From contig NC_050735.1 of assembly GCF_014529535.1 (NCBI RefSeq), forward strand, positions 4,847,739-4,911,738: 64,000 bases of DNA. Direction: 5' to 3'. Positions 59,901-64,000 of this stretch are shown here, in pieces (position 1 is the stretch's first letter; every line of letters begins with the position of its first letter). Both the position numbers and the translations under genes were made by a program. The stretch is from Bradysia coprophila. Its lineage: Eukaryota > Arthropoda > Insecta > Diptera > Sciaridae. Under the pieces are notes generated by a model. The model ran no database searches. It was not told where the DNA came from and was given only the letters and a program-made list of their open reading frames with translations.

Positions 59901-60863
59901 TTTCAAGCCACAGGTGCGAGCGACGACTGTAAAAGTAAATGTGTAAATAGCCACGCACCCCTATAAAGGGTGAAAAAGTAATTTCCGCCACCTTTGGCTT
60001 GAAAAGATTCATACGAAACTCGAGAGAAAATATTTTATTGACATGTGTGAGTATAGCTCTCGCCCTCGGCTCGGGCTGCAAACTACACACATGCAAAAAA
60101 AATGTATTTTCCCTCAGTTGCGTAAATAACTAATTATTGTTTAGCATATCAAATACGCTTTTTGGAGTAACATGCTTTGGCATTCCGGTTAGTAGTTCAC
60201 GAAACGTTTTACGAAAGTTTAACAAGAAAAAAATAAAATTAGTGCTACAGATGATCCTTCATTTGCAGGAAACAGCTGAAGAACTTCGTCACAATCTTTT
60301 GGCAATCTACCAGAAGCTGGGGAAAAGATTCGATTTTTCGGACACGCCTAAGATTCCGTAAGTTACTCAAAAAGTCTGCAGATAACTATCTTCTACTAAA
60401 ACCCAACATTTTCAGATTAAATTATCCGCGATCTGAATACGATGATGGTGATTCACAGTTTTCGTTTAGTAATTCGAGTAATTCGCCACCGTGTCAAGTA
60501 AGTTCAGATTTGTTTTAGATATGACGTTCTTGATTTGATGATGGGTTTTTTGCGTATAGTTGTCGAATAGTGAAGATAATGGATTGAGTAGTGCCGACAT
60601 TGAGGTATGCAAATAAAGTGACAAGGCTGCTGTAAGTCCAGACAATGTTAAAGTTGTGATCACATTTTCAGGACACAAAGATGGCAACGTTCGAACTGAA
60701 AAAATCCCCAGATTCATCACAATGCATGGGAAATGGGTCTGCAAATGCGCCGCCGGGCGTTCACGTCATATCGGCTTCGGGTAGTCATATAATTGCTGTT
60801 GCCAATCCCGCATTGGTCGATTCAATGACAATAAAACGGGAACGTATGACTCCCGAATTATGA
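38977..60863 (+). CDS. nab: NAB transcriptional co-regulator
   Basis: Nuclear co-repressor/co-activator of the NGFI-A-binding family. It binds EGR-type and other zinc-finger factors, and in flies acts in wing and neuronal identity. Exons: 38977-39139, 56851-57108, 57177-57420, 57482-57823, 57886-57973, 60269-60357, 60416-60497, 60560-60604, 60672-60863. The phases all join, giving 500 aa. Residues 1-54 (exon 1) are a Ser-rich, low-complexity start. The NCD1 domain lies at about 58-140 ([40 protein letters not shown]). A Ser/Asn/Pro-rich linker follows. The NCD2 domain lies at about 222-330 ([40 protein letters not shown]). An Arg/Lys patch QPKRMRL follows as a possible nuclear signal. The C-terminus has IKRE (491-494), which fits the sumoylation consensus. 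Exon 1 is assigned by phase-compatible splice sites, Kozak context and position, across a 17.7-kb intron. It is the least certain part, and an intermediate exon could be missed. Confidence 0.9.
39140..43792. other. nab intron 1, left part, with tandem-repeat cluster
   Basis: Intronic to nab. 39140-40360 shows only AT-rich unremarkable sequence. 40362-41530 is a repeat-rich block, annotated separately. 41530-43790 contains no supported gene, only short featureless open frames and homopolymer runs, up to the 3' end of the nested Tan-like gene. Confidence 0.5.
40362..41530. repeat. Composite block: hairpin, GTCC microsatellite, 230-bp duplication, 19-bp minisatellite
   Basis: It starts with a hairpin (TAGGTCTTTTTTCC, then GGAAAAAAAGACCTA, 40362-40394). 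A GTCC/GTCT tetranucleotide run follows at 40410-40497. Two copies of a unit of about 200 bp, offset by about 232 bp, come next: they begin AATTGCAATGCTACTATGA at about 40531 and 40776 and both include AATTATTATTTGTTATCTGG. Then come 9 head-to-tail copies of the 19-bp unit GGTAGTTGACTACCAAAGT (40995-41165). Each unit is a self-complementary hairpin. Near the right edge GAAAAAAGACTCACTAG weakly mirrors the left hairpin end. The whole may be one non-autonomous transposon carrying internal tandem repeats. The element boundaries are inference. Confidence 0.65.
43793..43798 (-). terminator. Polyadenylation signal of the Tan-like gene
   Basis: AATAAA on the - strand about 100 bp beyond the Tan-like stop codon, followed by a second overlapping AATAAAT. 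Confidence 0.55.
43900..45451 (-). CDS. Tan-like beta-alanyl amine hydrolase (peptidase C45 family)
   Basis: Resembles Drosophila Tan, an Ntn-type cysteine hydrolase that frees dopamine from N-beta-alanyl-dopamine and histamine from carcinine. The fold is shared with fungal isopenicillin-N acyltransferase. Exons on the - strand: 45451-45365, 45305-45108, 45048-44938, 44880-44661, 44598-44331, 44274-44075, 43991-43900. All phases join to 391 aa, close to fly Tan (387). Landmarks: [15 protein letters not shown] near the N-terminus, [20 protein letters not shown], and the self-cleavage site S-G122-C123-T, where Cys123 becomes the N-terminal nucleophile of the beta subunit (fly Tan uses Cys122). 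Also [24 protein letters not shown], and VATGIFDIQ near the C-terminus. The gene lies inside nab intron 1 on the opposite strand. Whether it is the tan orthologue or a paralogue cannot be told here. An upstream frame (45748-45678) may be 5' leader or an alternative first exon. Confidence 0.9.
46621..46795. mobile_element. MITE nested in an older MITE terminus
   Basis: Arms of about 50 bp: TTTCAGTGCTGTCATCAAAG then GAAATACGCGCT on the left, and AGCGCGTATTTC then TTTTGATGGCAGCACTG on the right. Immediately outside are CGTTCATAAATGACGTAACG on the left and TTTTGAACGATGACTTTATA on the right, which resemble the termini of the element at 5858-6027. That suggests insertion into an older copy of that family. 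Confidence 0.6.
49598..49686. repeat. Fold-back hairpin, CTTGTTATGG arms
   Basis: CTTGTTATGG, then CGAAAGTAAAAATGTCAATT, is mirrored by AATTGACATTTTTTTACTTT and CCATAACAAG, around a CTTTCGCCCC centre. The CGAAAGTAAA/TTTACTTTCG motif recurs in the elements at 54412-54528 and 54532-54980, hinting at a shared origin. Confidence 0.6.
50310..50401. repeat. Hairpin element with GAGCGAAGCGAG core
   Basis: The arms GTAGTAAATGGG..TTTTGCGCA and TGCGCAAAAC..CCCATTTACTAC face each other around a purine-rich, GC-richer core ACGAGCGAAGCGAGTTCGG. It is one of several structurally alike hairpins in this window (see findings). Confidence 0.6.
51666..51879. mobile_element. MITE, family C, second complete copy
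   Basis: Begins CAGTTAGAGACAGCGAAATT and ends AAATTTCAGTGCCTCTGACA. It shares GATCAAAACTGTTCATACG, TTTTACCACTACCACG, GTGTTGCAGCTTCAA and GGGGATCAACTGAAAAACAA with the copy at 36987-37216, at clearly lower identity. Confidence 0.7.
52066..52268. mobile_element. MITE, family E, copy 2
   Basis: Opens AGTAAAATAAACCAGGCAGG and closes GCCTGGTATACTTTACTCT. In reverse complement it corresponds to 3978-4130, with an extra stretch in the middle. The internal GAAATGTCAAAATTTAACG matches the GACGTTTCGAAAATGAACC side of copy 1 in part only, so the copies are diverged. Confidence 0.65.
54412..54528. repeat. Hairpin element with GCGCCGAAGGC core
   Basis: TGAATGACAAGGGGCGAAAG..AAAAATTCAACC on the left is answered by GGTTGAATTTTTTTACTTTT..CGTTCA on the right. 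The core TGCCCGCGCCGAAGGCAAGG is GC-rich, unlike the surrounding DNA. It directly abuts the TIR element starting at 54532. Confidence 0.6.
54532..54980. mobile_element. 450-bp non-autonomous element with about 30-bp TIRs
   Basis: Left terminus TTTTTTTTGATACCAACATC, then GAAAGTTGATAC. Right terminus GTATCAACTTTCGATGTTGG, then TATCAAAAAA. The inverted repeats are nearly perfect over about 30 bp. The interior has a short GC-rich palindrome (CCAGGGGGCGGCAGCCCCCTGG) and no ORF. A recent insertion is suggested by the high TIR identity. Confidence 0.75.
55600..55794 (-). CDS. Possible small secreted peptide in nab intron 1
   Basis: A 64-codon frame beginning [20 protein letters not shown], a credible signal sequence. 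About 43 residues follow with alternating charged and hydrophobic positions ([38 protein letters not shown]), suggesting an amphipathic helix. No Cys, no known family. I see no obvious TATA box or poly(A) signal, and an inverted-repeat element starts about 40 bp upstream of its ATG, which weakens the case. It could be one exon of a longer gene or a chance ORF. Confidence 0.25.
   Translation of the reverse strand: MTKFVLAFIFYQFLVYWLLIGPEIKDELSDEKTTELITKAMNWLRRERFVSWLKMLYGENPLYR
55831..56028. mobile_element. Inverted-repeat element, CTCAG..GGACGTATTT termini
   Basis: CTCAGTTCAGGACGTATTTT then AAGGGAATTAAATTCC on the left is mirrored by GGAATCTAATTCCTTGAAAT then ACGTCCTGGCTCAG on the right. It spans 200 bp with no ORF. 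A fragment resembling the AAGGGAATTAAATTC part is present near 36660. Confidence 0.6.
57974..60268. other. nab intron 5
   Basis: A 2.3-kb intron with no supported gene. It contains a hairpin element (58897-59022) and another short inverted repeat with a CGCCCTCGGCTCGGGC centre near 60035-60105. The remaining sequence is AT-rich. The frame at 59464-59811 on the - strand shows no domain. Confidence 0.55.
58897..59022. repeat. Hairpin element with CCGAACGAAGTGAGG core
   Basis: GTCATTTGTGTACCTGTTTT..GATTGATTTTAGGCA on the left faces TGCCTTAAATCAACCG..AACAGGTGCACATGTGA on the right. The core is TGTAGGCCGAACGAAGTGAG, then GTCTACA. The build is the same as in the hairpins at 50310 and 54412. Confidence 0.6.
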
Positions 60864-61784
60864 ATTTGAGTTGGAGATGGAAGACGAGTAGAATTTTAGT
60901 TGTATAGATTTGCGTTGTTGACTGGATGGCTATTGTGTTGTTTCTACTTTTAATAGTTGTTTTAAGAATGGGGTTTCGTGCAGGGGAAATTACCTCGCGA
61001 TTTTACCAACCAACGTCTAGAAATATTTTTTGTGTGCCTCTTACGTGAGACAAATAATTTTTGTATGATTGTGGTGTCAATGTAAAATGTGAACAAAAAC
61101 TTATTTCTCAATTTATCCAAACCACCGCTCCGCTTTTTGTTCTCTGGATAGTTTTCAGAATGATTCTCATACCAGAACCCTGTTGCAAAATATACGTGAC
61201 ACGACATGTTGCAGTGAATTTCGCGACCTAGTCTTTCACATACAGTAAGCTTATCATTAGGTAGTCCTTAACTTCTTCTACAAATTTAGAAGAGGCTGCT
61301 ACAGTGACACATTCAAATTCTTCGAGACACCTTTAACCCTCGATCCAGTACTATCAAAAGGTATACCCCCAAGTAAATGATCTCACCTGCTAAGGATTCT
61401 TGCAGAGATTAATGACGTGACACAGAATCAGTGGAAGTATTTCTTTTTTTATCGAAATCTCCTTAAAGAAAAATCTACAGAACTGACTGAGATGCAACAC
61501 AATAGCCTCATTTCCAAACGAAAATCATTTTTTTTAGCAATAAGATTGCAATTGAAGTTTGTCCAAATTTGTGTTGTGAATTAAATTAAAAATTTATTAA
61601 AATTCCAATTGATCTGTTTCGGCTAGTTTCGTTTTTTTTGATTATTTTGTTTTACTTGATTTATAAAATTAGAACGTTCCTTTTGACTAACATAGAACTA
61701 ATTAATTTGATGATACAGTTGAGGTCATGAGAATTTTCTATCTCGTACTTAATAGGGTGCCAAAAGTATTACAATTTATTCATT

Positions 61785-62007
61785 GATTCAGTCACAGCAC
61801 TGCTCCTAGCATGAATATTGATTTGATAAAAATCAAATTTGGAGGCTTTTGTGATAAGAGCTACAGGTTTGTTTGTATTGTGTGTTTCAACTCATACTAC
61901 GAAAATGATTCGTCTATCTTTAAAAAAGAAACGCAGTGCCTATTGTGATTTCATCAGCTTCCGAATATTCTCTATATTCATGCTGGAAGCAGTGTTGTGA
62001 TTCAGTC
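61785..62007. mobile_element. MITE, family D, copy 2
   Basis: Termini TGATTCAGTCACAGCACTGC and CAGTGTTGTGATTCAGT, with CTCCTAGCATGAATATTGA and ATATTCATGCTGGAAGCAG as subterminal arms. It carries GAAACGCAGTGCCTATTGTG and TTTCATCAGCTTCCGAATAT, matching 26702-26917 in reverse complement. Confidence 0.7.
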
Positions 62008-62498
62008 TGAAAATATGAAAATTCACAAACCTTAACAGCTCGTCACTACGAATTTTCCGAACTTTGTTCTTCTCCATTTTCGAACACTTGAAGTTTTATT
62101 GTCCGAATGATTTGAAAGCTTATTATCTGGGCTGACACACATCGTAGAAAATCCAAATTGGAGCAAAAATTCAGATATTGGTCCCAAATGACGGATTAAA
62201 TTTTCAAACAAAAATTATTGAATTGCCAGACATATTCCAGGAGCTTATGTCCGCCAGCTGGTTTTACGTTTTTCGAGTTCTTCAGTTATCCTACATGATT
62301 CAAAGGGAAAGTTTTGGAACAAATCGTCTTTTTCGGAAAGAGATTTTTCTAGCACATATTTCGTGGACGGATTAATTTTTTCCGACACAAGCGCCTAGAC
62401 TGACAACTCAAATTTTCGATTTTTCAACTTTTGTCTAGTACGACCAGGTTTTCAGTACAAATTTGATTTTCAAATTTCATTTAACCTCATGAGCGAGC

Positions 62499-62804
62499 CC
62501 TATCTCATTATAGAGCCTTGTCTCATTGACGAACCTTATCTGATTAGCAAGTCTTATCTTGTTGGCGAGCCTTATCTTGTTGGTTAGCCTTATCTTGTTG
62601 GTTAGCCTTATCTTGTTGGTTAGCCTTATCTTGTTGGTTAGCCTTATCTTGTTGGTTAGCCTTATCTTGTTGGTTAGCCTTATCTTGTTGGTTAGCCTTA
62701 TCTTGTTGGTTAGCCTTATCTTGTTGGTTAGCCTTATCTTGTTGGTTAGCCTTATCTTGTTGGTTAGCCTTATCTACTTAGCGAGCCTTATCTCGTTAGC
62801 GACC
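62499..62804 (+). repeat. 18-bp minisatellite, about 17 units
   Basis: The unit is CTTATCTTGTTGGTTAGC. Eleven consecutive identical copies occupy 62571-62768. About four diverged units precede them and two follow, all in 18-bp register. The period is a multiple of three, so one frame stays open and reads LILLVS repeats, but there is no gene context. The identical core with degenerate edges is typical of recent internal expansion or homogenisation. Confidence 0.85.
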
Positions 62805-63252
62805 TTTACTCTGTGAAAGTAAAGGTTGGATTAGGATTGAAACCGTGAACATTATAATAACGAACCCAAGGTGTAGTTGGGTATTGGTCAACATTTTTCA
62901 TAAATGTTTTCTACAACTTTCTAATGATGCGGAATGTTGATGGATTTTTTGGATCAAGTCTGATTTTGCACTAATTTTAAAGTGAGCTTACGAATAAATT
63001 GTAGAGCCAAAAAAATCCTGAACTTTTCAATTAAGCTTTTGGCACCCTGGCCTTATGAATAACAATATTTTTGCCATAATATGCGGAGAGAGAAAAAGAT
63101 TAGAATCTGTAAATTCCAAGCATAAATAAATGATAAATCTCGTCCATTTAACATAAAATATCTGTGATTCGTTCAAATTAGAAAATGGAGATGAATAGCC
63201 TATATGAGACAAAACATGGAATATTCCAGGCGATAATTGTCTTAGAAAATAA

Positions 63253-63258
63253 TTTATT
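63253..63258 (-). terminator. Polyadenylation signal of the partial serine protease
   Basis: AATAAA on the - strand about 80 bp downstream of the protease stop codon. Confidence 0.55.
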
Positions 63259-63338
63259 GTAAAAATACGCACATTTTATGTCAAATAAAATTATTTAAAA
63301 AAAAATCTTAAAAAATAACTAGAATTTTGTGTGCTTTT

Positions 63339-64000
63339 TTACTCCGCAATCTTCTCTTGGATCCAATCGACAAATGATTGTACTCGTGTATAAACGCCAG
63401 GAACATTAGCTCTCGCACAGCCAATACCATACGATACTGATGAGTATATGAAATGTGAGATTTGGCCTTTAATAATTCAAATTTTCTTTTCAAATTTAAG
63501 CTGAACACATACCAATGCCAATCTGATAGTAATAAGTTTTACCACGCAGTGTTTGCGGCTGCATAAGTGGACCACCCGAGTCACCCTGTGTACGATGAAG
63601 AACGATGGAAATTTCAGTTATAAAAAGGAAGAAGGACACGCTGCTCATGCATTCTTGTAATTCTATCACACATCCAAAAATACAAAACCAAAAAATTGTT
63701 CACCAACCTGACACGAATCCTTTCCCCCGATGAGTTCACCAGCACACATCACCGCCGAATCGAATTGCTGTTCCGACACCAATTTTCCGATCAATTTATA
63801 CTTCTCTTTGCAGTCTTGGTTCGATAGAACAGTGATTTGCAGTTCCTGTAACACGTTTGCCGAATCACCACCCTCTTGTGTTCGCCCCCATCCGGCAACG
63901 AACGGCTGATAGCCGAGAAAATCTTTGCTTCGCACTGGATCGGTGGTTGGTACGCAAATGGGACGAATGGTATCTGTGAAATCAACGTCTCTTTCCAGAT
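63339..64000 (-). CDS. Trypsin-like serine protease, 3' part only
   Basis: C-terminal half of an S1A protease. The 5' part is outside the window. Exons on the - strand: 64000-63708 (partial), 63585-63513, 63436-63339. The joined frame runs from [17 protein letters not shown] through [12 protein letters not shown] to the catalytic GDSGGP, which is intact, and ends [19 protein letters not shown]. The residue six before the catalytic Ser is Asp (KDSCQGDS), predicting cleavage after Arg or Lys. The usual SWG after the active site is SYG. The spacing and the ICVP/VAGWG blocks resemble insect clip-domain or immune-cascade proteases, but the clip domain, if any, is not in view. Unlike the masquerade product 30 kb away, this one should be catalytically active. 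Confidence 0.9.

Larger units (their letters stand above)
60864..63252. other. Intergenic DNA between nab and the serine protease
   Basis: The genes converge here. I could not identify a confident nab poly(A) signal. The region includes a family-D MITE (61785-62007) and an 18-bp minisatellite (62499-62804). Otherwise it is AT-rich with no supported gene. Confidence 0.55.

Noticed and set aside
62559-62816. Frame encoding LILLVS repeats
   Set aside because: Open only because the 18-bp minisatellite is a multiple of three; no start, promoter or homologue.

Overview
The window reads as AT-rich nuclear DNA of an insect, most likely a dipteran. The genes have many small exons with GT..AG introns (several only about 60 bp), arthropod-type TATA/Inr promoters and AATAAA signals. 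The protein families are familiar insect ones: ERO1, Masquerade, NAB, a Tan-like amine hydrolase and a clip-type serine protease. There are no bacterial operon features. The exact taxon cannot be fixed from the sequence. A nematoceran (for example a fungus gnat) is a guess only.

Layout. 1-8.9 kb is gene-free and packed with fold-back, MITE-like repeats. 8.9-10.8 kb and 13.1-15.1 kb hold two tandem + strand genes for large secreted proteins made almost wholly of V/L/N/A/S-rich amphipathic repeats with spaced cysteines and a Cys-X-Cys tail. Both have a 14-codon signal-peptide exon, a 62-63 bp phase-0 intron and one long exon, so they are paralogues. 18.1-25.0 kb holds a complete ERO1 gene on the - strand (7 exons, 464 aa). 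28.9-34.2 kb holds a complete masquerade gene on the + strand (10 exons, 850 aa, five clip-like domains plus a protease-like domain whose catalytic Ser is Gly). A decayed copy of one masquerade exon end lies about 1 kb downstream of it. 39.0-60.9 kb is a nab transcriptional co-regulator gene (+, 9 exons, 500 aa) with a 17.7-kb first intron. A complete Tan-like hydrolase gene (-, 7 exons, 391 aa) is nested in that intron. The last 0.7 kb is the 3' end of a trypsin-like serine protease on the - strand, and the gene continues beyond the window.

The genes do not form a pathway. ERO1 (disulfide formation in the ER), the Cys-bearing secreted repeat proteins and the clip-domain protein all belong to secretory biology, but their adjacency is probably incidental. 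Intergenic and intronic DNA is dominated by short inverted-repeat elements (at least five families with two or more copies here), three conspicuous minisatellites and two tRNA-Met-like remnants.

The most novel item is the tandem pair of long secreted repeat proteins, for which I recognise no family. All exon boundaries were worked out by hand from reading frame, splice consensus and remembered family conservation, and no database search was run.
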